Source of the DNA: Sulfurovum sp.
GTDB taxonomy: Bacteria; Campylobacterota; Campylobacteria; Campylobacterales; Sulfurovaceae
Length of the DNA: 5,878 bases
Direction: 5' to 3'
Assembly: GCA_026983895.1 (NCBI GenBank)
Contig: JALSTF010000005.1
Coordinates: forward strand, 1 to 5,878
The notes beneath the pieces were generated by a model, which saw nothing but the letters and a program-made list of their open reading frames with translations, was not told the DNA's origin and did no database searches. Made by a program: the position numbers and the translations under genes. Positions 1 to 5,878 of this stretch are shown piece by piece; position 1 is the first letter of the stretch, and each line of letters opens with the position of its first letter.

Positions 1-480
1 ATGGTACCAGTATTTGTAAGGTTTGAAGTGCTGCCATTTTCCGGTCTGTGTGTTCCACTGGTAGTTCCCCAGGCGGTAATCCTTCTTTCCGTTAATGGTC
101 GCAGGGATCATGTAGCGCTGTTTGAATTTGCTGCCTATCGTATAGACCGCATCTTTGAGGGTGAAGTCGGCATCTTCGGGAAGTTTGCTGAAATTGGCCA
201 CGACCACCGAGGGATCTTTGGTGATATCCTGGATCATTTTGGAATGCATGGACGCTTTCCAGTCATGGTATTTCTCTTTATGGCACTTTTTGCACTTGGC
301 AGAACCGACAAAGTGTGCCTCTTTCTGTGCTTTGGGCTGGAGATCCATATTGAGTCCGACACGGGCTTTGGTCAACTGCTTGTAGTAAGGTGTGATCTTG
401 GGAAGGTTGCCCCAGATGAATGCGCCGATGACAAGCAGGATAAAAAGGAGCCCCAAAAGTAATTTTTTACGATTTAGCAT
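1..480 (-). CDS. Membrane-anchored c-type cytochrome, N-terminal part only (gene runs off the left edge)
   Basis: The reading frame opens at ATG (478-480) and stays open to base 1, giving 160 residues with no stop, so the C-terminus is outside the window. Residues 1-6 are basic (MLNRKK). Residues 7-23 are a hydrophobic segment without an obvious cleavage site, so an uncleaved signal anchor placing the rest in the periplasm is likely. One heme c site, CKKCH, lies at 63-67 in the context FVGSAKCKKCHKEKYHDW, followed by H79. This C-x-x-C-H...W...H arrangement resembles cytochrome c554-type multiheme proteins, so further hemes are expected in the missing part. Residues 113-150 (YTIGSKFKQRY, then NYQWNTQTGKW) look like a conserved aromatic-rich region seen with such proteins, from memory. 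A GTGAGG ribosome-binding site lies about 7 nt before the ATG. The gene follows aroE by 36 nt and is probably co-transcribed. Substrate and heme number cannot be told from this fragment. Confidence 0.85.
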   Translation of the reverse strand, partial: MLNRKKLLLGLLFILLVIGAFIWGNLPKITPYYKQLTKARVGLNMDLQPKAQKEAHFVGSAKCKKCHKEKYHDWKASMHSKMIQDITKDPSVVVANFSKLPEDADFTLKDAVYTIGSKFKQRYMIPATINGKKDYRLGNYQWNTQTGKWQHFKPYKYWYH

Positions 481-516
481 GTAGTGCCTCACTGTAGTGT
501 ATGTTAATATTTCTCA

Positions 517-1311
517 TCATTCAAAAGCCTTTTTCATAGGTGATTTGATCTCATCAAAAGTGTATTGATGGTCGGTAAAGTGTTCAAAAGCGATGATCCC
601 CTGATAAAGCAGCATATCACTTCCGTCCTTTGTCGGTTTGCCGTAACGCTTTGCCAATTTCAGAAAAGGGGTCTCTTTCCCATAAATGACATCGACACAC
701 GCTTTGGCACGGGGGATGACATACTCAAGTATCTCTCTTGGGGCAGGAAGATGCTCATCTTCCAGTCCGGCAGAGGTCATGTTGATGACAAGGTCATAGG
801 CAGAGGGTTTGAACGATTCGAACGTAGCTGTCTTGAAACCATCCTGTATATATTTATCGAGTCTGCCTGCACTGCGGTTGAGGATGGTCACATCGTATCC
901 GGCTTCTTTGAGAATGACAGAGGTGGACTGTGCTGTACCTCCTGCACCAAGGAAAAGCACATTCCTGACATCATGAAATTCTGAAATTGCCTTGAGGAAA
1001 CCGGGGGCATCGGTATTGTAGCCGTAAAGTTTTCCCTCTTTTTCAACGATGGTGTTGACCGCACCCACTTTGCTGGCGAAATCGTCCAGTACATCACAGG
1101 CAGCATAGGCGTGTTCTTTGTGGGGTACAGTGATGTTGATGCCTTTGAGTTTCAGTGCAAAAAAAGTTTCTCTGAGTGTTTCTCCCTTTTCAAGTCTGTA
1201 GCGATTGTAGCAGGCATCGATACTCAGAGCCTTGAAGGCGAGGTTGTGCATCAGCGGGGATTTTGAGTGAGAGACAGGATTCCCGAAGATCGCAAAAAGT
1301 GCTTTTGCCAT
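517..1311 (-). CDS. aroE: Shikimate dehydrogenase (NADP+)
   Basis: This 264-residue protein reduces 3-dehydroshikimate to shikimate with NADPH, in the cytoplasmic route to chorismate. Its length is normal for AroE. Visible motifs are the shikimate-binding GNPVSHSKSP at 10-19, NITVPHK at 59-65 with the catalytic Lys65, GAVNTI at 83-88, and GYNTDAPG at 97-104 with the catalytic Asp101. The Rossmann glycine loop is GAGGTAQS at 122-129, and NRS at 145-147 takes the place of the usual NRT, which contacts the NADP phosphate. NMTSAGL lies at 177-183 (commonly NATSxGM), and GSDMLLYQG at 230-238 contains Gln237. All key residues are present, so the enzyme should be active. The ATG is separated from the trpE stop codon by three bases, and its ribosome-binding site (GAGAGG) lies in the last trpE codons, so translation is probably coupled. 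The first few residues are those expected directly before the GNP motif, which supports this start. Confidence 0.96.
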   Translation of the reverse strand: MAKALFAIFGNPVSHSKSPLMHNLAFKALSIDACYNRYRLEKGETLRETFFALKLKGINITVPHKEHAYAACDVLDDFASKVGAVNTIVEKEGKLYGYNTDAPGFLKAISEFHDVRNVLFLGAGGTAQSTSVILKEAGYDVTILNRSAGRLDKYIQDGFKTATFESFKPSAYDLVINMTSAGLEDEHLPAPREILEYVIPRAKACVDVIYGKETPFLKLAKRYGKPTKDGSDMLLYQGIIAFEHFTDHQYTFDEIKSPMKKAFE

Positions 1312-1314
1312 CTT

Positions 1315-2721
1315 TTAAAGCCTCTCCATCTCTTTGAGAGTGGCGAGCAGGGCACCGAGTTTGTTCTTGACTTCCAGGTACTCCAGTTCCGGTACAGAAT
1401 CGGCAACAATGCCGGCTCCTGCCTGAAGGGTGATAGAGTCTGGTTTGATGAGGGAGGTTCTGATGGCAATAGCGGAGTCCATGTTCCCGTTGAAAGAGAA
1501 GTAGCCTACAGAACCGGAGTAGAAACCTCTCTTGAGGCCTTCGAATTTGGCGATAAGTTCCATCGCCTTGATCTTTGGCGCACCGGTCATGGTCCCTGCG
1601 GTGAAAGTGGCGGCAAAGAGGTCGAACATGTCCTTGTCGTCTCTGATGATTGCCTCGACATCGGAGACCATGTGCATGACATGGGAGTACTTCTCTACAC
1701 GCATCATGTCCGTTACCTCTACCGTACCGGTTTGGGCGACACGGCCTACATCGTTGCGTCCGAGGTCGATGAGCATCAGGTGTTCGGCGCACTCTTTGGG
1801 GTCGCCCAGCATCTCCTCTTCGAGCTCTTTGTCCCGTGCATGTGTCTTTCCGCGTTTGCGTGTTCCGGCAATAGGGCGAAGCAGTATCTCTCCGTCGGTC
1901 AGGCGCACCATCACTTCAGGGCTCGAACCGCAGATGGAGAAGTCTTCATAATCAAGCAGGAAGAGGTAGGGGGAGGGATTCTTCGAACGCAGGACACGGT
2001 AGAAAGAGAGCGGGTCTATCTTTCCTTTCTGGGTGTAACGGTTGGCAAGCAGAATTTGAAAAACGTCTCCCGAACGGATACTCTCTTTTGATTCTGCGAC
2101 CAGTGCCTTGAAACGTTCTTCATCGATGCTGAACTCTCCTTCCCCCTCGAGTTCGACTGCTTTAAGTGCCATGGGAGTAAAGGTGTCATGAAGCATGGCC
2201 CCGATCTTTTCAAAACCGTTTTTCATACGTTCATCATTGAGGATCAGTGTGAGTTTCGCACTTTTATGGGAATAGGCGATGATGATCTTCGGGCGTACCA
2301 GGTCGAGATCCGGTGTATCGAGAGGATCGAGCAGTGTATCCATACTTTCGCAAAGCACCGGTTCGAACACCTTTACCATATCGTATGCGATGAATCCGAT
2401 GAATCCGTCAACAAAAGAGAAACCTGCTTCCTGTGCTTTTTCTTTGTATCTGTTCTGATCGATCCCGGCATAGTAGGATTTCAAAAAGGAGAAGGGGTCT
2501 TCCTCGAGTGTTTTTTCCACTCCGTCGGTACCTGTATAGAAAGTCTTCTTTCCTTTGTAGCTTAGGCGTTCCTGGGCTCCGATGGTGATAAAGGAAAAGT
2601 TCCCGTCACTGGTATTGACGACACTTTCGAACAGCATCGTGATCTCCTCGGGGAAGAGCAGTTTGATCTTTCCGTAGAGGGCGACAGGGGTGAGTTGGTC
2701 AAAAAGGACGGTTTTTATCAT
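1315..2721 (-). CDS. trpE: Anthranilate synthase component I (chorismate-binding subunit)
   Basis: This 468-residue protein converts chorismate to anthranilate, using ammonia released by a TrpG glutaminase partner. It is the first committed step of tryptophan synthesis. LFES at 30-33 matches the LLES segment that binds feedback tryptophan in known TrpE proteins. The chorismate-binding domain occupies about 200-465. It shows PSPYLFLL at 249-256, GSSPEVMVR at 265-273, PIAGTRKRG at 283-291, GDPKECAEHLMLIDLGRND at 306-324 with His314, TFTAGTMTGAPK at 372-383, and AGAGIVADSVPELEY at 434-448. PIAGT, rather than the PIKGT of PabB, favours TrpE over aminodeoxychorismate synthase. It is slightly shorter than enterobacterial TrpE (about 520) but complete, and no glutaminase domain is fused. 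No trpG or other trp gene is in the window. It starts 4 nt after the SPOR gene's stop. Its Shine-Dalgarno is weak (AAGAAG within the last SPOR codons), which suggests coupled translation. Confidence 0.95.
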   Translation of the reverse strand: MIKTVLFDQLTPVALYGKIKLLFPEEITMLFESVVNTSDGNFSFITIGAQERLSYKGKKTFYTGTDGVEKTLEEDPFSFLKSYYAGIDQNRYKEKAQEAGFSFVDGFIGFIAYDMVKVFEPVLCESMDTLLDPLDTPDLDLVRPKIIIAYSHKSAKLTLILNDERMKNGFEKIGAMLHDTFTPMALKAVELEGEGEFSIDEERFKALVAESKESIRSGDVFQILLANRYTQKGKIDPLSFYRVLRSKNPSPYLFLLDYEDFSICGSSPEVMVRLTDGEILLRPIAGTRKRGKTHARDKELEEEMLGDPKECAEHLMLIDLGRNDVGRVAQTGTVEVTDMMRVEKYSHVMHMVSDVEAIIRDDKDMFDLFAATFTAGTMTGAPKIKAMELIAKFEGLKRGFYSGSVGYFSFNGNMDSAIAIRTSLIKPDSITLQAGAGIVADSVPELEYLEVKNKLGALLATLKEMERL

Positions 2722-2725
2722 GTTT

Positions 2726-3529
2726 TTACTTCTTTACGATGAACGCACCCTTGTTGATGCGGTCCTTGACACGGACCAGGGCATGGTCGGCGGCAGTTCT
2801 GCTCGGATACGGTCCGATAAGGAGTTTTTTGGTCCCGTTGGCAGTGGGGGGCGTGATCTTGTAGCTGAAACCGTGTTTTTTGATCGTATTGAGGAATCTT
2901 GTACTGGGTGTCTGAGAGAATGAACCCACCTGGATATAATAGCTTCCCTTGGCAGCCGGTGCCGTATGTTTGGGAACAGGTACGACCACTTTTTCCGCTG
3001 TGGGTGCTTTATGGGAGAGCTTTTTGGGAACGACCACTTTTTCTACGGGAGCCGGTTTGGTTTCAGGTGTACGTGCCGCAGGCACTTTTACAGGAGCAGG
3101 CACTTCATTCTTTGTCTCCTCTGCTGCAGCAGGTGCAGAAACCTCCGGTGTTTTAGGTACGGATGAGACAGCCGGTTCTGCTGGGGCTGCAGTCTCTTTC
3201 GTGATCTCCAGTGTCTCTTTCTTCACCTCACTGTTTTTGGCAGGTGCTGTCAATTTCTCCTCGATCATGGAGGAGAGTTTTGTCTCCTCTTTGGGTGCTT
3301 TGACCTTGGGAGTGCTTTGCAGGGTAAGTTCCGGGCTGATAAGTTCGGCAGGGTTCTTTTCGAGCGCAGCAGGGTGTGTGTGGGAATCATCGAGGATCGA
3401 TCGGTAGAAAATAATGCCGATGATCACAACAACGATGATCAGGGCGATGATCGTAAGAAAACTTTTTGCCTTGTTGTTCTGCGGCTCAATAGTATCGATG
3501 ATTAGATCATCCAGATTATGGTCATTCAT
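2726..3529 (-). CDS. Membrane-anchored SPOR-domain protein
   Basis: This 267-residue protein has the layout of a bitopic cell-envelope protein. Residues 1-22 are a short, acidic cytoplasmic tail. A single very hydrophobic transmembrane helix spans about 24-42 (LTIIALIIVVVIIGIIF). A periplasmic linker rich in Pro, Ala, Lys, Glu and Val covers about 50-193. A C-terminal SPOR domain covers about 195-267, with YYIQVGSF at 197-204, LLIGPYPSRTAADHAL at 236-251 and the closing GAFIVKK. SPOR domains of the FtsN/DamX/RlpA type bind denuded septal peptidoglycan, so a role in division or wall remodelling is inferred, but FtsN identity cannot be claimed. The linker contains an imperfect 16-residue tandem duplication at 161-192. 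The gene is first in the tightly spaced cluster with trpE and aroE. GGAG about 10 nt before the ATG supports the start. Low complexity of the linker makes its length prone to vary between strains. Confidence 0.9.
   Translation of the reverse strand: MNDHNLDDLIIDTIEPQNNKAKSFLTIIALIIVVVIIGIIFYRSILDDSHTHPAALEKNPAELISPELTLQSTPKVKAPKEETKLSSMIEEKLTAPAKNSEVKKETLEITKETAAPAEPAVSSVPKTPEVSAPAAAEETKNEVPAPVKVPAARTPETKPAPVEKVVVPKKLSHKAPTAEKVVVPVPKHTAPAAKGSYYIQVGSFSQTPSTRFLNTIKKHGFSYKITPPTANGTKKLLIGPYPSRTAADHALVRVKDRINKGAFIVKK
2980..3049 (-). repeat. Imperfect 48-bp tandem duplication inside the SPOR protein linker
   Basis: The 14-base word ACGACCACTTTTTC occurs on the plus strand at 2982-2995 and again at 3030-3043, exactly 48 bases (16 codons) apart. 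In protein terms the units are PVEKVVVPKKLSHKAP (161-176) and TAEKVVVPVPKHTAPA (177-192), sharing EKVVVP and a following K-H/K-AP pattern. The repeat stays in frame and lies in the Pro/Ala-rich linker just before the SPOR domain, so it lengthens the spacer without touching the folded domain. Confidence 0.7.
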
Positions 3530-3536
3530 TGGGAAA

Positions 3537-3542
3537 GCTCTC
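3537..3542 (-). promoter_or_regulatory. Ribosome binding site of the SPOR gene
   Basis: GGAGAG on the minus strand ends 7 nt before the ATG at 3527-3529. It is the best Shine-Dalgarno match near this start and supports it over later in-frame Met codons, which would remove the transmembrane segment. Confidence 0.55.
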
Positions 3543-3562
3543 CAGGTTTCATTTTTGGAATA

Positions 3563-3568
3563 ATTATA
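3563..3568 (-). promoter_or_regulatory. Candidate sigma-70 -10 box for the SPOR-trpE-aroE-cytochrome unit
   Basis: A perfect TATAAT is present on the minus strand in the context TTGGGTATAATTATTCC, 33 bases upstream of the SPOR start codon and downstream of the cytochrome terminator. No TTGACA-like -35 stands at 16-18 nt spacing; the corresponding bases are around CTTTCC. That is common for Campylobacterota vegetative promoters, which rely on the -10 and upstream T-rich sequence. A start site near 3556 would give a leader of roughly 27 nt. A weaker TATAAC lies further upstream, at about 3579-3584. No operator palindrome or attenuator-type leader with Trp codons is visible. Confidence 0.55.
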
Positions 3569-3605
3569 CCCAATGGAACGTTATAGGAAAGTTTAGTGTA
3601 AAGTT

Positions 3606-3650
3606 GAAAGGAAATGAAAGGCCGATCCCTCCATAGAGAGGAAGGATCGC
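3606..3650 (-). terminator. Probable intrinsic terminator of the heptaheme cytochrome gene
   Basis: On the minus strand a 10-bp stem, CGATCCTTCC with GGAGGGATCG (3640-3649 and 3623-3632), closes a 7-nt loop. All pairs are Watson-Crick except one G-U wobble. On the plus strand the same position is a C-A mismatch, so the stem is better in minus-strand RNA. The stem begins 17 nt after the cytochrome stop codon. It is followed by a pyrimidine-rich tract with short T runs (GCCTTTCATTTCC) rather than an unbroken U tract, so termination may be incomplete. Plus-strand sequence after the stem is purine-rich, which fits minus-strand use only. Confidence 0.6.
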
Positions 3651-3666
3651 AGAAGAGGAGGAGAGA

Positions 3667-5878
3667 TTACTCCCATCCGTCCTCCACGACTTTTGTAGAC
3701 TTTTTGTGAGGGTACTTCTTGACAAGTTCTTTGACCGAAAGTTTTTGGTCCCCCTCTCTCATGAAGTGGGCCAGTGTAACAGAGGCCCAGTAGTCATCTT
3801 CATACTTGGTACCGTTGAGTTGTACGGGTACACCGTTCTTGTTGACCGTGTGGCATGCTGCACAGGTGACCGGGCCTGCATACTTTCCGTCAGGCGAGTA
3901 TTGAAGTGCCTGCTGGTGTGTCGTGACATCCACCGATCTCTCATCTCCGTCATAGCGGGTAGAGTAGAGGCCATGCGTTGATTCGTGACAAGTCTGGCAG
4001 GCAATGCTTCCATGCGCTTTGGAGTAGCGGTAGAGTGAATACTTGTTCGGCTGGTCGATAGGGAAGTATTTTCCTCCGGTACTGCGCTCTACGAACGGTG
4101 CAGCATGGCAGTCTGCACAATGGGGTTCAGCCGCTGAAAGCCACCAGTCATTACCGCCAGATGCTGCTTTGTACGGTACTTCTCCTCCTTTGGGGTGGTT
4201 CCATGGTTTGAGATCGAGTTTACCGTCTTTTCCGACATTCTTGACCAGTACGGCAGATTCATGTTCTGTATAGAATTTCATGACTTCATTGTCCCCGTCT
4301 GTTTTAGGGTCCGCGATCGCCGCAAATTTTTTCATGTCTCCGCCGGAAATGGCTTTGACCATCTCTTTGAGTGATTTGTTTCTGAGCGTTTTGCCCTCCT
4401 GCTTGCTGTCGTTGGTGATATTGTCTGTTTTGTAGAATGCCTGTGCCACTTTGGTATGGCAGTTCGTACAGTAAAGACCCCTGAGTTCAGCGGTCTTTTT
4501 GCCGTGCTCATCTTTTTTTGCGACATTCTCAAGCTGCCATTTTCCGTAGGCATTCAGGAAGAACGGCGGTTTGGCATTCGGGTTGGAGTGCGCATCGCGT
4601 CTGACATAGCATCCGCCTCCGGATTTCCTGATATCGCCTTTGGAGAATCGGCCTTCACCGTACCTGTCGGTCACACGGAACGGATTGGAATCGTCGTTCA
4701 TGTTCGGGTTCTGGAAGTGTGTCGGGTGGCAGGACTGGCATGCCTGAGAGCGTTTGGCACCGTCAGGCATAGGTACCATACCCAGGTGGAATCCGTGGAG
4801 CGCTTCTGTAAGGGTCTTTGCTTTGACCGCTTTATACCCAGTCGCGACGGGACGCGGCTCCTGCAGGTTGCCCGAAACGTTGTCCCCGTGGCAGTCCGCA
4901 CAGTTGACTTCACCGATCTTTCCGAGACGGTTGCCCGGAGCATCGGACTGATAGTCGCTGAGGAAGGAAGTACCGTGATGGGCATCGTGCAGTGAGAGGA
5001 TGTTGATGGACGCTTCGGACAGTCTTGCCATATACTCACTCTCATCCGGATAGCTTTTCCAGTATTTGTATTCCTGGTCGGAATATTTCAATCCTTCGTC
5101 ACGTGCCATCTGTGCGGCTTTACCGTTTCTGGAGTGGCAGGCGTAACAGTTGGGGATATCGACCGGGTTGGTCCCGAAGTATTGGAACATCCTTCCGTTC
5201 TTGTCGGTCATCGATTTTCCCGTACTGTCATGCAGTGCGACCTGTGAGTACTGGAAGGGCTGGAAATCTTTTTGTGTAATGGAACGGATGGTCCCTCTTC
5301 TGGTAGAGTCGTTGAATGCAGTCAGCGGAAGGCCGAGGGCATCCCAGAGATGCGAGGCTGTCAGAACGAGTTTTACATTCTTGACGGCAGGTACGAGTGT
5401 ATCGGTCATGACAATGTTCCCGCCGTTCTTCCCTGCATACTCCAGATAGCCGCCAGAGAGCGGTTTGCCTGAAGGACCTGCATCGATCTTGACCTTGATC
5501 TGATGGCCGATGCGCAGTCTGTCTTTGTCCTGGGCACCTTTGGGGATGGTACCTTCAAGGTCTTTGTAGATAAAGAGGTGTCCCCAGACATAGTTGGCCA
5601 CATTGTCCCCCGGAGAGTCGAAGTGTCCGTCACCGTCCACATCTTTGGGGACGGACCAGTACTTCATCTTGTTCCCTTCGGAGTAGGAATTGTCTTTGGT
5701 ATTGTAATAGAGTTTGACTTTATCATCAGGCGAAAGCAGTTTGGGCAGTTTGCCGTTCTTCCCTGACTGGACGGCCTGTGCCTGGATGGAATTATACGGC
5801 GGGATCACACAGCAATAGCTCATTTCGAACCCGACACAGTGCATCCCCAGTTCGTAGTTGACGAACACGTTATAGTCG
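3667..5878 (-). CDS. Heptaheme c-type cytochrome, N-terminus missing (gene enters from the right edge)
   Basis: The frame is open from the right edge to TAA at 3667-3669. Residues are numbered here from the GTG at 5866-5868, which is probably an internal Val because codons upstream (D-Y-N) stay in frame and no signal peptide is visible. About 736 residues are present. Seven canonical heme c sites are seen: CYACH 241-245, CADCH 323-327, CQSCH 377-381, CTNCH 467-471, CADCH 584-588, CQTCH 624-628 and CAACH 669-673. The protein must therefore be exported and matured in the periplasm. The first 240 residues carry no heme site but contain GMHC (8-11), SYCC (17-20) and PPYN (23-26). These resemble a GMHC...PPYN domain I recall from cytochromes of metal- and sulfur-respiring bacteria. 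A D-x-D-G-D-G-x-x-D stretch at 76-84 could bind calcium. An isolated Cys420 precedes YVRRDAH. Neither substrate nor exact family is identified; electron carrier and reductase are both possible. A hairpin terminator follows the stop. Confidence 0.9.
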   Translation of the reverse strand, partial: DYNVFVNYELGMHCVGFEMSYCCVIPPYNSIQAQAVQSGKNGKLPKLLSPDDKVKLYYNTKDNSYSEGNKMKYWSVPKDVDGDGHFDSPGDNVANYVWGHLFIYKDLEGTIPKGAQDKDRLRIGHQIKVKIDAGPSGKPLSGGYLEYAGKNGGNIVMTDTLVPAVKNVKLVLTASHLWDALGLPLTAFNDSTRRGTIRSITQKDFQPFQYSQVALHDSTGKSMTDKNGRMFQYFGTNPVDIPNCYACHSRNGKAAQMARDEGLKYSDQEYKYWKSYPDESEYMARLSEASINILSLHDAHHGTSFLSDYQSDAPGNRLGKIGEVNCADCHGDNVSGNLQEPRPVATGYKAVKAKTLTEALHGFHLGMVPMPDGAKRSQACQSCHPTHFQNPNMNDDSNPFRVTDRYGEGRFSKGDIRKSGGGCYVRRDAHSNPNAKPPFFLNAYGKWQLENVAKKDEHGKKTAELRGLYCTNCHTKVAQAFYKTDNITNDSKQEGKTLRNKSLKEMVKAISGGDMKKFAAIADPKTDGDNEVMKFYTEHESAVLVKNVGKDGKLDLKPWNHPKGGEVPYKAASGGNDWWLSAAEPHCADCHAAPFVERSTGGKYFPIDQPNKYSLYRYSKAHGSIACQTCHESTHGLYSTRYDGDERSVDVTTHQQALQYSPDGKYAGPVTCAACHTVNKNGVPVQLNGTKYEDDYWASVTLAHFMREGDQKLSVKELVKKYPHKKSTKVVEDGWE

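Noticed and set aside
1..462. A 153-residue plus-strand open frame at the left edge
   Set aside because: The minus strand of the same stretch encodes a heme c site, signal anchor and ribosome-binding site, so the plus-strand frame is a shadow.
481..516. Short inverted repeat CACT-AC-AGTG and doubled CACTAC before the left cytochrome as a terminator or operator
   Set aside because: The stem is only 4 bp with a 2-nt spacer, too short to support either role.
1267..2091. A 274-residue plus-strand open frame opposite trpE and the start of aroE
   Set aside because: It lies wholly antisense to genes with complete family motifs, has no recognisable domain, and is explained by the codon composition of the opposite strand.
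1315..2721. PabB (aminodeoxychorismate synthase) identity for the chorismate-binding protein
   Set aside because: It has PIAGT instead of PIKGT and an LFES feedback segment, both typical of TrpE.
2949..3407. A Gly/Ala/Ser-rich plus-strand frame of 152 residues
   Set aside because: It is the reverse reading of the Pro/Ala-rich SPOR linker; such composition gives long stop-free antisense frames.
4456..4995. A 179-residue plus-strand frame inside the cytochrome gene
   Set aside because: It is antisense to three intact CxxCH motifs and has no ribosome-binding site or recognisable domain.
5866..5868. GTG as the true start of the heptaheme cytochrome
   Set aside because: The frame continues upstream to the window edge, no signal peptide follows this GTG, and an exported cytochrome needs one; the gene most likely starts outside.

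Overview
The window reads almost entirely from right to left: five protein-coding genes, all on the minus strand, with little intergenic space. In transcription order they are a heptaheme c-type cytochrome (N-terminus beyond the right edge), a membrane-anchored SPOR-domain protein, trpE, aroE, and the N-terminal part of a second membrane-anchored c-type cytochrome that runs off the left edge. I found no tRNA, rRNA, CRISPR array, transposase or insertion-sequence ends.

The organism looks like a respiratory Campylobacterota (Epsilonproteobacteria) member, possibly Sulfurovum- or Sulfurimonas-like. This is inferred from the look of the AroE and TrpE proteins, large periplasmic multiheme cytochromes beside housekeeping genes, a TATAAT -10 element without a recognisable -35, and moderate GC. 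No marker gene in the window proves it.

Region by region: 3667-5878 is the heptaheme cytochrome, with a heme-free N-terminal domain of about 240 visible residues followed by seven CxxCH sites. Positions 3530-3666 are the only substantial intergenic stretch. They hold a hairpin terminator for the cytochrome and a TATAAT promoter candidate for the next transcription unit. From 3529 down to 1 the SPOR gene, trpE, aroE and the second cytochrome follow with gaps of 4, 3 and 36 nt, so they probably form one operon.

Functionally, AroE makes shikimate on the route to chorismate, and TrpE commits chorismate to tryptophan. The SPOR protein probably acts at the cell envelope or division site, and the two cytochromes are periplasmic electron carriers or oxidoreductases. 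The link between aromatic biosynthesis and the cytochromes is positional only. The least explained items are the heptaheme protein, with its Cys-rich GMHC/PPYN domain, Ca-loop-like sequence and lone Cys motif, and the cytochrome at the end of the biosynthetic operon.
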